This document shows, piece after piece, positions 32,632 to 40,395 of a stretch of 64,000 nt of DNA. Each line of letters opens with the position of its first letter. The stretch's first letter is position 1. The stretch is from Roseicyclus marinus. Lineage in GTDB: Bacteria; Pseudomonadota; Alphaproteobacteria; Rhodobacterales; Rhodobacteraceae. The notes below the pieces were generated by a model that ran no database searches, was not told where the DNA came from, and was given only the letters and a program-made list of their open reading frames with translations. Location: contig NZ_AP027266.1 of assembly GCF_036322625.1 (NCBI RefSeq), forward strand, positions 2,607,001-2,671,000, given 5' to 3'. Position numbers and translations under genes: made by a program.

Positions 32632-32955
32632 TCAGGACCGGCACATCGCTTCGGCGGTATCGCCGAAATTGCGCCAGGCGCGCCACAATTCCTCGTCGCT
32701 GCGGCGGTTGGACTGGCGCACATCCTGCGCGCGCTGGGGGTCCTGGAAAAACCGTGCGCCCGCGCGCATCTGGCCACCGGTGAGGGTCTGTTGCGCCACG
32801 CGCCCGATGCAATCGCACAGCGCCCGGCTGGCGGCGGGCCGCCCCGATTGCAGGCATGCGCGTTCGATCACATTGGCCCCGACCGTCTGGGGCGCTGCGA
32901 TCACGCCCAGCGCGGCCAGCGCAAGGGCGGACAGGATGGACAAGCGTCGGGTCAT
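32632..32955 (-). CDS. Secreted hypothetical protein with Cys residues
   Basis: A 107-residue protein with a signal peptide (basic start MTRRLS, hydrophobic stretch ILSALALAALGVIA, likely cleavage after VGA). The mature part has Cys in ERACLQ, ALCDCIG and the terminal AMCRS, so two disulfides are possible in the periplasm. The pattern resembles a small family found in Rhodobacterales; I cannot name a function. ATG 32955 is the only start that gives a signal peptide. Confidence 0.65.
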   Translation of the reverse strand: MTRRLSILSALALAALGVIAAPQTVGANVIERACLQSGRPAASRALCDCIGRVAQQTLTGGQMRAGARFFQDPQRAQDVRQSNRRSDEELWRAWRNFGDTAEAMCRS

Positions 32956-33413
32956 CTCGGGCCTCGATATCTGAAACTGCCTCGGGGTCGGGTCTTTTGC
33001 CCGGTTATCCACCCATTCTGCGCCGAATCGCGCGCCAAGTCCACGCGGATGCGACAGGGTGCCCGGAAGCATGACCCCGCGCCATCGACGGGCCTGGGGT
33101 CGGCGATCCAACGGACATTCCAAGCGCTTTATGCCTACCAAGTCCGTTTGCTGCCCGAGCGAAGCACCCAGCGTCACCAAATCGCCGGGCCCGGGGCAGG
33201 CCCGTCATGCCGAAGGCATGCTTACAGCTTGATGGCGCGGCCGGCCCTCGGCCCGCTGTTAACGCGCTGGGGGCGCATTTCCGCCGCTGATATAGTTGAT
33301 TCCGACGTATGCAATCGTGTCACCCTGCCGACCGCCTCAATCGCCGCATCCCCTTCCCCTGCCCCCACCCTTCCGCTATCTCCCCCTGCAACCCATACCC
33401 CATGCAGGCCGCC
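32956..33413. other. Intergenic stretch upstream of lepA, no gene seen
   Basis: About 460 bases without a convincing reading frame. It holds a TTATCCACC near 33005, a small inverted repeat CATGCCGAAGGCATG at 33208-33222, and an AT-richer piece (TGATATAGTTGATTCC near 33285) that could include the lepA promoter. Nothing else can be supported. Confidence 0.5.
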
Positions 33414-35213
33414 ATGACCGACCTCAACCGCATCCGCAACTTCTCCATCGTCGCCCATATCGACCACGGCAAATCCACCCTCGCCGACCGGCTGATCCAG
33501 CTGACCGGCACGGTCGCCGAACGCGACATGCAGGAGCAGCTGCTCGACAGCATGGATATCGAGCGCGAGCGCGGCATCACGATCAAGGCCAACACCGTCC
33601 GCATCGAATACCCCGCCCAGGACGGCCACACCTATATCCTGAACCTCATCGACACCCCCGGCCATGTCGATTTCGCCTACGAGGTCAGCCGCTCCATGCA
33701 GGCGGTCGAAGGCTCGCTTCTGGTCGTCGACGCCTCCCAGGGGGTCGAGGCGCAGACGCTCGCCAATGTCTACCAGGCCATCGATGCCGACCATGAAATC
33801 GTGCCCGTCCTCAACAAGATCGACCTGCCCGCGGCCGAGCCTGACCGCGTCAAGGAACAGATCGAGGATGTGATCGGCATCGATGCCTCCGACGCCGTGC
33901 CGATCTCGGCCAAGACGGGCCTCGGCATCCCCGAGGTGCTGGAGGCCATCGTCACTCGCCTGCCCGCGCCCAAGGGCGAACGCGACGCGCCCCTCAAGGC
34001 GATGCTCGTCGACAGCTATTACGACCCCTATCTCGGCGTCGTCGTCCTCATCCGCGTCATCGACGGCGTGGTGAAAAAGGGCGACCGCATCCGCATGATG
34101 AAAACCGGCGGCACCTACCAGATCGACCGCCTGGGCGTCTTCAAACCCGCCATGCAGGACATCGCGGAACTCGGACCGGGCGAGATCGGGTTTTTCACCG
34201 CCCAGATCAAGCAGGTCCGCGACACCCGCGTGGGCGACACGGTCACGCATGAGAAAAAGCAATGCGCCACCGCGCTGCCGGGCTTCAAACCCTCCATCCC
34301 CGTGGTCTTCTGCGGCCTCTTCCCCGTGGATGCGAATGACTTCGAAGACCTGCGCGACGCGATGGAGAAACTCGCGCTCAACGACGCCTCCTTCACCTTC
34401 GAGATGGAAACCTCCGCAGCGCTTGGCTTCGGCTTCCGCTGCGGGTTCCTCGGGCTTCTGCACCTCGAGGTCATCCGCGACCGGCTCGAGCGTGAATATG
34501 ACATCGACCTGATCACCACCGCGCCCTCGGTCATCTACCATGTCCACATGCGCGACGGCTCCATGATCGAGCTGCACAACCCCGCCGACATGCCCGACCT
34601 GACCCATGTCGACCATATCGAGGAGCCGCGGATCAAGGCGACCATCCTTGTCCCCGACGAATATCTCGGCGACGTGCTGAAACTCTGCCAGGACCGGCGC
34701 GGCGAACAGCTCGACCTCACCTATGCCGGCTCGCGCGCCATGGTCGTCTATGACCTGCCGCTGAACGAGGTGGTCTTCGACTTCTACGACCGGCTGAAAT
34801 CGGTGACCAAGGGCTATGCCTCCTTCGATTACCAGATGATCGGCTACCGCGAGGATTACCTCGTCAAGATGCAGATCCTCGTGAATGACGAACCGGTCGA
34901 TGCGCTCTCGATCATGGTCCACCGCGACCGGGCCGAGATGCGGGGGCGGGCCATGTGCGAAAAGCTCAAGGACCTGATCCCGCGCCACATGTTCAAGATC
35001 CCGATCCAGGCAGCCATCGGCGGCCGCGTGATCGCGCGCGAAACCATCGCCGCGCTCAGGAAGGACGTGACGGCCAAATGCTACGGCGGCGACGCGACCC
35101 GCAAGCGGAAGTTGTTGGACAAGCAAAAGGCCGGGAAGAAAAAGATGCGCCAGTTCGGCAAGGTCGAGATCCCGCAATCGGCCTTCATCAACGCGCTCAA
35201 GATGGATGGGTAG
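33414..35213 (+). CDS. lepA: Elongation factor 4 (LepA), ribosome back-translocase GTPase
   Basis: A 599-residue translational GTPase. G-domain motifs [17 protein letters not shown] and NKIDLP are intact. The signature [22 protein letters not shown] marks domain III, and the LepA-specific C-terminal domain contains [23 protein letters not shown]-type residues (Cys to Lys run near residue 545-567). ATG 33414 gives [22 protein letters not shown] 33402 four codons upstream is possible. The stop TAG is the last three bases of a GTAG REP head. Confidence 0.95.
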   Translation: MTDLNRIRNFSIVAHIDHGKSTLADRLIQLTGTVAERDMQEQLLDSMDIERERGITIKANTVRIEYPAQDGHTYILNLIDTPGHVDFAYEVSRSMQAVEGSLLVVDASQGVEAQTLANVYQAIDADHEIVPVLNKIDLPAAEPDRVKEQIEDVIGIDASDAVPISAKTGLGIPEVLEAIVTRLPAPKGERDAPLKAMLVDSYYDPYLGVVVLIRVIDGVVKKGDRIRMMKTGGTYQIDRLGVFKPAMQDIAELGPGEIGFFTAQIKQVRDTRVGDTVTHEKKQCATALPGFKPSIPVVFCGLFPVDANDFEDLRDAMEKLALNDASFTFEMETSAALGFGFRCGFLGLLHLEVIRDRLEREYDIDLITTAPSVIYHVHMRDGSMIELHNPADMPDLTHVDHIEEPRIKATILVPDEYLGDVLKLCQDRRGEQLDLTYAGSRAMVVYDLPLNEVVFDFYDRLKSVTKGYASFDYQMIGYREDYLVKMQILVNDEPVDALSIMVHRDRAEMRGRAMCEKLKDLIPRHMFKIPIQAAIGGRVIARETIAALRKDVTAKCYGGDATRKRKLLDKQKAGKKKMRQFGKVEIPQSAFINALKMDG

Positions 35214-35530
35214 GGTGGGTGCAACCCACCACGCGTAACCCCCGCCGGAAACCAATCCTCGATACAACCCGTAGGCCGGGCTTCAGCCCGGCCCACGCGC
35301 GTCCCCCTCACGCCCCGCCTGTCACGACGCCCCCCGTAGGGTGGGTGAAACCCACCACCCCCTCCCCCCACAGGCCCGGCTCCACCCCGGCACCACCGCC
35401 CCCGCGTAGGGTGCGCCTTGAGACGCACCACCCCGTAGGGTGGGTGAAACCCACCAACCCCTCCCCCCCACAGGCCCGGCTCCACCCCGGCACCGCCGCC
35501 CCCGCGTAGGGTGCGCCTTGAGGCGCACCA
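35210..35530 (+). repeat. Cluster of six GTAG-headed REP palindromes with a 99/100-bp tandem duplication
   Basis: Six short palindromes all begin with GTAGG and face the same way: 35210-35230, 35271-35293, 35336-35356, 35406-35429, 35435-35455 and 35506-35529. Two arm types alternate: GTAGGGTGGGT...ACCCACC and GTAGGGTGCGC...GCGCACC, plus one GTAGGCCGGGC...GCCCGGCC. The unit 35336-35434 (both types plus a Pro-coding-like C-rich spacer) is repeated at 35435-35534 with few changes. The first palindrome overlaps the lepA stop. Confidence 0.88.
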
Positions 35531-35836
35531 TGGCTGGTGACAGGGTGAGAAACTTTCGATACACTTAGAATATCAAAAGGGTATCCATGGCCGTTTCGGC
35601 AACCGACCTGCGTTTCGATGAAGACATCTCGGTGCCCGCCCTCATGGCCGAGGTGCCGGGGATGTCGGCGCAGTGATGGGACGGGTCAAGGAGGTGGAGA
35701 TGTCGCAGAGCGCGTTTAAAATGCGTTGAAGGTGGATGGGTTTAACGTTCCGCTCAATTCGAGGGACAGGCTGAAAAGCTCGGACTGAAAATAAAGACGT
35801 TCTGCGACAATTATTTTTCAAGTGGTTGGAGGTACG
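35531..35836. other. Island boundary with two tiny frames, no convincing gene
   Basis: Composition changes here from GC-rich to AT-rich. A 29-codon frame (35587-35676, starting MAVSATDLRF) overlaps a 17-codon frame at TGATG (35676-35729). They may be remnants of a gene disrupted by the insertion; neither resembles a family I know. From about 35740 the sequence is AT-rich and leads to GGAGG before the next start. Confidence 0.4.
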
Positions 35837-36679
35837 ATGAGAAAGCGGTCCGCAAAGTATACGGTTATAAATGTTGCTGCCGATCCACATCCTGACGGCA
35901 TATATCATAAGATTTTTGAAATTTCTTGTGAAAAAGAAGGACAAGCTTACGGCCGAGATTGGTATGCCAAACTGACTCCTCCGACAAAAAGGTTAGATGG
36001 GCTTTTCCATGGGAAGATAGGAGTATGGCATCGACTCGCAGGAAAAGCTATCCAAGAGTCCTCCATGGAACAAACTGATGTGCAGGCACTTTTAGTGGAT
36101 GGCGCCAAAGACTTTGGCTATCCATCAAAAATGTTTTCTTGGTCGTTTCGAGAGTCGGATCACTCTTTATTCTCAGAAATAAAGAACGATGAAGGTGAAA
36201 CTATCTCGCCGACCTCTCTAGGCAGCGCCTTTCGGGCTGTGCTTCTTCCAGTTGCAAATGAATTACAAATCGATCTCTCCGTGACCGTATTGCCAGAGAT
36301 AGGCACAGTTGAAAGGATCTACAACCTCCCAGTTCTGAAATCCCTAGAGATTGACTTTTCCATACCAAATGCTGGCGATAGCCTTGCACAAGAGAAAAAA
36401 GACCTAATAGACAAGCTTCGCAATCGCGGGGTCAAAAGACAAATATCAAAGTACACGAAATCAAGTCACGCAAATACTATCGCACTCGACGAAGAACTAA
36501 AGGCCGAGATTGAGGTGGGCGCAGAAAACGGCCATGTGATTGCAAAGGGCAAGTTGGAAGATGGATCAGCAGATGAAATTAATACTGCAGCTAAGCCTAG
36601 GATTTTATCGCGCGACCTTAAGTCAAGTGACAGCAGCGTGACTCTCCTTCGTGTTATCGCTGGACAGGCTGCTGAGTGA
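35837..36679 (+). CDS. DUF4747/RexA-like protein, candidate phage-exclusion sensor
   Basis: A 280-residue soluble protein, AT-rich in codon use unlike all neighbours (many AAA, ATA, TTA), which points to transfer. No signal or membrane segment. Patterns such as YTVINVAADPHPDGIYHKIFE at the start, GTVERIYNLPVLKSLEIDF in the middle and GAENGHVIAKGKLEDGS near the end recall the DUF4747 family and the order of elements in lambda RexA (279 aa). The start ATG 35837 has GGAGG 6 bases before it. It ends in a GTGA overlap with a four-helix membrane protein, like rexA before rexB. Function is inference; family match needs a profile search. Confidence 0.55.
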   Translation: MRKRSAKYTVINVAADPHPDGIYHKIFEISCEKEGQAYGRDWYAKLTPPTKRLDGLFHGKIGVWHRLAGKAIQESSMEQTDVQALLVDGAKDFGYPSKMFSWSFRESDHSLFSEIKNDEGETISPTSLGSAFRAVLLPVANELQIDLSVTVLPEIGTVERIYNLPVLKSLEIDFSIPNAGDSLAQEKKDLIDKLRNRGVKRQISKYTKSSHANTIALDEELKAEIEVGAENGHVIAKGKLEDGSADEINTAAKPRILSRDLKSSDSSVTLLRVIAGQAAE

Positions 36680-37170
36680 ACGCATATCAAACATATTGGA
36701 GAGCCTATGGTGGCATCGTCTCGTTGCTACGCTCACCTTATCTTCTATGCGCAATCTTATTCACATTGGCCACAAACAGCCTTTGGTACGATAACGGGAC
36801 AATACGGCATGCTGATGAGTGGCCATCATTAGCCTTTACCATACTCCCCAGCTTGACTGCATTTTCGCTAGGAGCAATTGCGATATTTATTGCGCTTTCG
36901 AGAGGTTTGTTTTTGGCGGCCATCCAAGAAGGTGGAGAGAAAAGCTTCTTTTTGCGGGTCGTTTCTGCATTCTTTCATTTCGTTCTTGTGCAAATATCAG
37001 CACTTTTTGCATCTGTTTTTTATTTGGCATACACGAATAATGTAACCAGCGCTATTGCATATTTTTTATTCTCATATTCAATTTTCGCAGGCTTAGCCGC
37101 TGCTGCAATACTTGTTGATGTAGCGGAAATTAAGAATGAAGCTGATCCGCTTGACGACGAGGATGTTTAG
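36676..37170 (+). CDS. Four-helix membrane protein, RexB-like candidate effector
   Basis: A 164-residue polytopic protein with helices at about residues 21-38, 52-74, 94-118 and 123-149, a short basic N-terminus and an acidic tail (EADPLDDEDV). GTG 36676 overlaps the upstream stop (GTGA), so translation is coupled. Size and topology are those of lambda RexB (144 aa, four helices), which depolarises the membrane after RexA activation; sequence identity to RexB is not evident to me. AT-rich like its partner. It could instead be an immunity or anchor protein. Confidence 0.55.
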   Translation: MNAYQTYWRAYGGIVSLLRSPYLLCAILFTLATNSLWYDNGTIRHADEWPSLAFTILPSLTAFSLGAIAIFIALSRGLFLAAIQEGGEKSFFLRVVSAFFHFVLVQISALFASVFYLAYTNNVTSAIAYFLFSYSIFAGLAAAAILVDVAEIKNEADPLDDEDV

Positions 37171-37210
37171 TAAGCCGCAAGGAACATTTCCCCTCCCCCC
37201 CACACACTCG

Positions 37211-37230
37211 CGTGGGTTTCACCCACCCTA
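37211..37230 (-). repeat. REP palindrome at the RAYT stop codon
   Basis: Minus strand reads TAGGGTGGGTG-AAACCCACG, preceded by T instead of the G of the usual GTAG head. Its TAG is the stop of the transposase gene. Confidence 0.8.
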
Positions 37231-37809
37231 AACCCCCAAATCCATCCCCGGCACATACCGCCCATCCCGATGGACCGAGGAAAACGGCCAATCCTCCGGC
37301 CGCGTGACGAACCCGTGTTTCACCGGGTTCCACCAACAATACCGCACATGCGCCCAATAATCCGCCTCGTCGCGGATGTGGTGCTCCCAGAACCGGCGTT
37401 GCCACAACCCCGCATCGCCTTTGCGGATCTTCGACGCCGACCGTAGGGTGGGGTTCCACCCCACCACCCCCGGCCCGACCCGTGCGCCATCGGTGGGGTG
37501 GAACCCCACCCTACACCCCGATCCATCCGACCCGTACTTCTCCCGCACCGCGCGGGTGAACCGCGACTTGATCGCGCCCCATCGCACGCCGTAGGCCCGG
37601 TCACCCGGCGGCATCTGCCACACCGCGTGGATATGATCGGGCAGAACCACGAATGCCTCGATCCCGAATGGCCGCTCGACCCGCGTCGCCCGCACCGCGT
37701 CGCGCAACAGACCGACCTCGCGCACCAACACATCCCCGCCCCGCGCCGCAAGCGTCACGGTGAAGAACACGATGGCCCCGGTCACGGGCGGGCGGCGATA
37801 CTCCGACAT
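37228..37809 (-). CDS. REP-associated tyrosine transposase (RAYT, Y1/IS200-related)
   Basis: A 193-residue single-domain HUH endonuclease of the kind that handles REP palindromes. The HUH pair is H59-I-H61 in LPDHIHAVWQMP, and the probable catalytic Tyr is Y157 in VRYCWWNPVKHGFV; KSRFTRAV and GLWQRRFWEHHIRDEADYWAHV are family marks. Residues about 99-123 are an insertion relative to the family, encoded by an in-frame inverted pair of GTAG palindromes. ATG 37809 fits the family start. No flanking inverted ends of an IS are visible, as expected for domesticated RAYT genes. Confidence 0.88.
   Translation of the reverse strand: MSEYRRPPVTGAIVFFTVTLAARGGDVLVREVGLLRDAVRATRVERPFGIEAFVVLPDHIHAVWQMPPGDRAYGVRWGAIKSRFTRAVREKYGSDGSGCRVGFHPTDGARVGPGVVGWNPTLRSASKIRKGDAGLWQRRFWEHHIRDEADYWAHVRYCWWNPVKHGFVTRPEDWPFSSVHRDGRYVPGMDLGV
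37443..37514. repeat. Inverted pair of REP palindromes inside the RAYT gene
   Basis: GTAGGGTGGGG...CCCCACC at 37443-37465 (plus) faces the same palindrome on the minus strand at 37492-37514. Together they span 72 bases, exactly 24 codons, so the host frame stays open. The layout is that of a BIME. Confidence 0.88.
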
Positions 37810-37924
37810 CGGGATCAGCCTGCCCGAAACAGGGTTAAGGCTGCGTAAACGGCTGCGGCCCGACCCGCGCCGCCCCGCCCTGCGGCTGTAACGACGGATG
37901 CACGACAGGAACCCTACGTTTTCC

Positions 37925-38701
37925 CTACGCCGTCCCGACAGCCCCGGCGCCGAAAAACGCACGGATCGCCGCTTCGAACTCGCGCGGGCGGTCGGCATGC
38001 AGCCAGTGGCCCGCGCCGGGGATCTTGGCGAATTTCGCGCCCGGAAAAAGCGCCTTGATCGCCGGGCGATGCTCGGGCTTCACGTAGTCGGAGGCTGCCC
38101 CCGACAGGAACAGCGCAGGCCCCTCAAAGGCCCCCGAAAGCTCCGGCCAGCCCAGGATCTCGGGCATGAAGCGTTCCAGCACATCCAGGTTCAAACGCCA
38201 TTTTTTCGCTTTGACATCAAGCGATTGGAGCAGGAACGCGCGCACGCCCGCGGCCTCCACATGCGCCGCCAGCTGCCGGTCCGCATCGCCCCGCGTCTCG
38301 ACCCGGGACAGGTCGATGGCCCGCATCGCGTCGATCAGATGCTGCTGGGTATGGCCATAAGCGACCGGCGCGATATCGGCCACGATCAACCGGCGCACCG
38401 CCGAAGAATACAACAAGGACAAGGCCATAGCCGCCTTGCCCCCCATCGAGTGCCCCAGCACATCCGCCTGCCCGCCGTGGGCCGCGATCACCTCGGCCAG
38501 ATCCTCGGCCAGGTCGGGGTAGCTGTGGCTGTCGGTCCAATCGCTTTCGCCATGGTTGCGCATGTCCACCGTGATCACGCGGCGCGTGTCGGACAGGCGT
38601 TTCGCGATCACGCCCCAGTTCCGGGCAGAGCCGAACAGGCCATGGGCGATCAGGATGGGCGGTTGGGCGCTCTCGTCGCCCTCGGTCAGGATGCGCAGCA
38701 T
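37925..38701 (-). CDS. Alpha/beta hydrolase (YbfF-like esterase)
   Basis: A 258-residue hydrolase with oxyanion motif HGLFGSARNW, nucleophile elbow GHSMGGKAAM (Ser), an acid in LSGAASDYV and the catalytic His in GAGHWLHAD. DMRNHGESDW is another family sign. Such enzymes are carboxylesterases of broad acyl specificity; a natural substrate cannot be read. Downstream of pirin on the same strand with about 70 bases between. Confidence 0.87.
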   Translation of the reverse strand: MLRILTEGDESAQPPILIAHGLFGSARNWGVIAKRLSDTRRVITVDMRNHGESDWTDSHSYPDLAEDLAEVIAAHGGQADVLGHSMGGKAAMALSLLYSSAVRRLIVADIAPVAYGHTQQHLIDAMRAIDLSRVETRGDADRQLAAHVEAAGVRAFLLQSLDVKAKKWRLNLDVLERFMPEILGWPELSGAFEGPALFLSGAASDYVKPEHRPAIKALFPGAKFAKIPGAGHWLHADRPREFEAAIRAFFGAGAVGTA

Positions 38702-38771
38702 GGCTCAAGGGATAGGGCAAGCCGCGGGCCGATGGCCAGAGCAAACCGGAAACGGCACAAGGCGAGGCCGG

Positions 38772-39683
38772 TCAATGCGCGGGCCGGATGAAGGTTCCGT
38801 TGCGCAGATCGCGCATCGCCTGTTGCAATTCCGCCTGCGTATTCATGACGATAGGCCCGTGCCACGCGACCGGCTCCTCGATCGGCGCGCCCGAGATCAG
38901 GAGGAACCGCACGCCTTTCGGCCCGGCCTGAACCGTCACCTCGTCGCCCGTGCCAAAGCGCACCAGGGTGCGGTCGCCCGACAGGTCGCGGATGTTGACC
39001 TCTTGGCCCATGACCTCTTTCTCGAGCAGCACACCCTGCGGGCGGGAGGCATCGGCAAAGGACGCAGCCCCATCGAAAACATAGGCAAAGGCGCGGCGAT
39101 AAGTGTCGATCCGAAAGGTCTTTCGCAGACCGGCGGGGACGGTCACGTCCAGATATTGCGGATCGGCGGCGATCCCGTCGACGGGGCCGCGCTTGCCCCA
39201 GAATTCCCCGGTGATGACGCGCACATGGGTGCCGTCGTCATCCGTCACCTCGGGGATATCGGCGCCCTGGATGTCCTGGTAGCGGGGCGCGGTCATCTTC
39301 TGGCTGCCGGGCAGATTGCCCCAAAGCTGGAACCCATGCATCTGCCCCTTGGCGTTCCCCAGCGGCATTTCCTGATGCAAAATGCCCGATCCTGCCGTCA
39401 TCCATTGGACCGAACCCGCGCCAAGCCGCCCGCGATTGCCAAGGCTGTCAGCATGTTCGACCGTGCCCGCCAGCACATAGGTGATGGTCTCGATCCCCCG
39501 GTGCGGGTGCCAGGGAAAGCCGTCGCGGTAGAAATCGGGGTGGTCGTTGCGGAAATCGTCGAAGAGCAGGAACGGGTCCAGTTCGGTCGGATCCTGAAAG
39601 CCGAAGGCGCGGTGCAGGTGGACGCCTGCGCCTTCCATCGTCGGGCGGGCCTTGCGGGTTTCGAGAACGGGGCGGATCGACAT
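38772..39683 (-). CDS. Pirin family protein
   Basis: A 303-residue bicupin. The metal site in the N-terminal cupin is visible: HPHRGIETITYVL with two His, and SVQWMTAGSGILHQEMP with the third His and Glu. PFLLFDDF is the usual pirin marker before it. Bacterial pirins can have quercetinase activity or act as regulators. ATG 39683 is supported by GAGGG upstream; an ATG five codons earlier lacks one. Confidence 0.9.
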   Translation of the reverse strand: MSIRPVLETRKARPTMEGAGVHLHRAFGFQDPTELDPFLLFDDFRNDHPDFYRDGFPWHPHRGIETITYVLAGTVEHADSLGNRGRLGAGSVQWMTAGSGILHQEMPLGNAKGQMHGFQLWGNLPGSQKMTAPRYQDIQGADIPEVTDDDGTHVRVITGEFWGKRGPVDGIAADPQYLDVTVPAGLRKTFRIDTYRRAFAYVFDGAASFADASRPQGVLLEKEVMGQEVNIRDLSGDRTLVRFGTGDEVTVQAGPKGVRFLLISGAPIEEPVAWHGPIVMNTQAELQQAMRDLRNGTFIRPAH

Positions 39684-39864
39684 GGCAACATCCCTCATCT
39701 GACGTGTCGGGACAGATGTAGCAGGCGCAGAAGGCCGTGCAATGGAGCGCCCCACAGGGTGAGTGTGCATTGGTGCAGGGACACGGATGGCCGCCCCCTC
39801 GCCAATCCTTGCCTGACGCGCTAAGGGGCATCAGGCAGTCACGGCGGACAGACGGCAGCAAGAG

Positions 39865-40389
39865 ATGGCGAAACGCGACAAGACCCCCGACCCGGACGAG
39901 GTGCTGGCCACGATCGATCCGCATCCGATCCGGCGCGTGTTCACGACGGGTGTCGTGGGGCTTTTGGGGCTGTTGCTGATCTATGTCGCGGCGGCAACGC
40001 CGCCTGCCGATCCCGGTTGGCTCCTGTTCCTGATCGTGATGGGGGCGGGTGCGCTCTACCTGTCGTGGAAAGTCTGGCTGGCCACGGGCGTGACGCTGGA
40101 ATTGACGCGCAGCGCGCTTCGCGAGGCGGGCGGGCGTGTGCTGTTCACCCATGACGAGGTCGACAGCGTCGACCGGTCGATCTTTGCCTTCAAGCCCGCA
40201 GGCGGGTTCCTGGTGCGGCTCAAGGCCCCCACGACGCGGGGCCGGGTCTATGCGCCGGCGCTCTGGTACCGGTCGGGACGGCGCGTGGCCGTGGGCGGGG
40301 CGACCGCCGGAAGCCAGGCGAAACCGGTCGCCGACCTGATCCGGATCATCGTCGCCGAGCAGCGGGGCGAATTGCCCCGCCGTCGCTGA
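39865..40389 (+). CDS. Membrane protein with PH-like C-terminal domain, unknown
   Basis: A 174-residue protein with two helices at about residues 27-45 and 52-68, after a basic cytoplasmic start (MAKRDKTPDPDEVLATIDPHPIRR). The C-terminal half (LELTRSALREAGGRVLFTHDEVDSVDRS onwards) has alternating strands like bacterial PH/YdbT-type domains. Conserved in Rhodobacterales as far as I recall; function unknown. It is tail-to-tail with gdhA. Confidence 0.65.
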   Translation: MAKRDKTPDPDEVLATIDPHPIRRVFTTGVVGLLGLLLIYVAAATPPADPGWLLFLIVMGAGALYLSWKVWLATGVTLELTRSALREAGGRVLFTHDEVDSVDRSIFAFKPAGGFLVRLKAPTTRGRVYAPALWYRSGRRVAVGGATAGSQAKPVADLIRIIVAEQRGELPRRR

Positions 40390-40395
40390 ACTGCC

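Noticed and set aside
33208-33222. Small inverted repeat CATGCC-GAA-GGCATG as a terminator
   Set aside because: Short stem and no T-run on either strand.
33074-33225. Possible small RNA upstream of lepA
   Set aside because: I could not find a fold or motif matching SRP RNA, tmRNA or RNase P RNA, and there is no terminator after it.
33222-35267. 681-codon minus-strand frame opposite lepA
   Set aside because: Shadow of lepA; no motifs and biased Asp/Val/His composition.
35336-35530. Regularly spaced repeats resembling a short CRISPR array
   Set aside because: The repeats are GTAG-headed palindromes of two kinds with similar, not unique, spacers, and there are no cas genes. It is a REP/BIME cluster.
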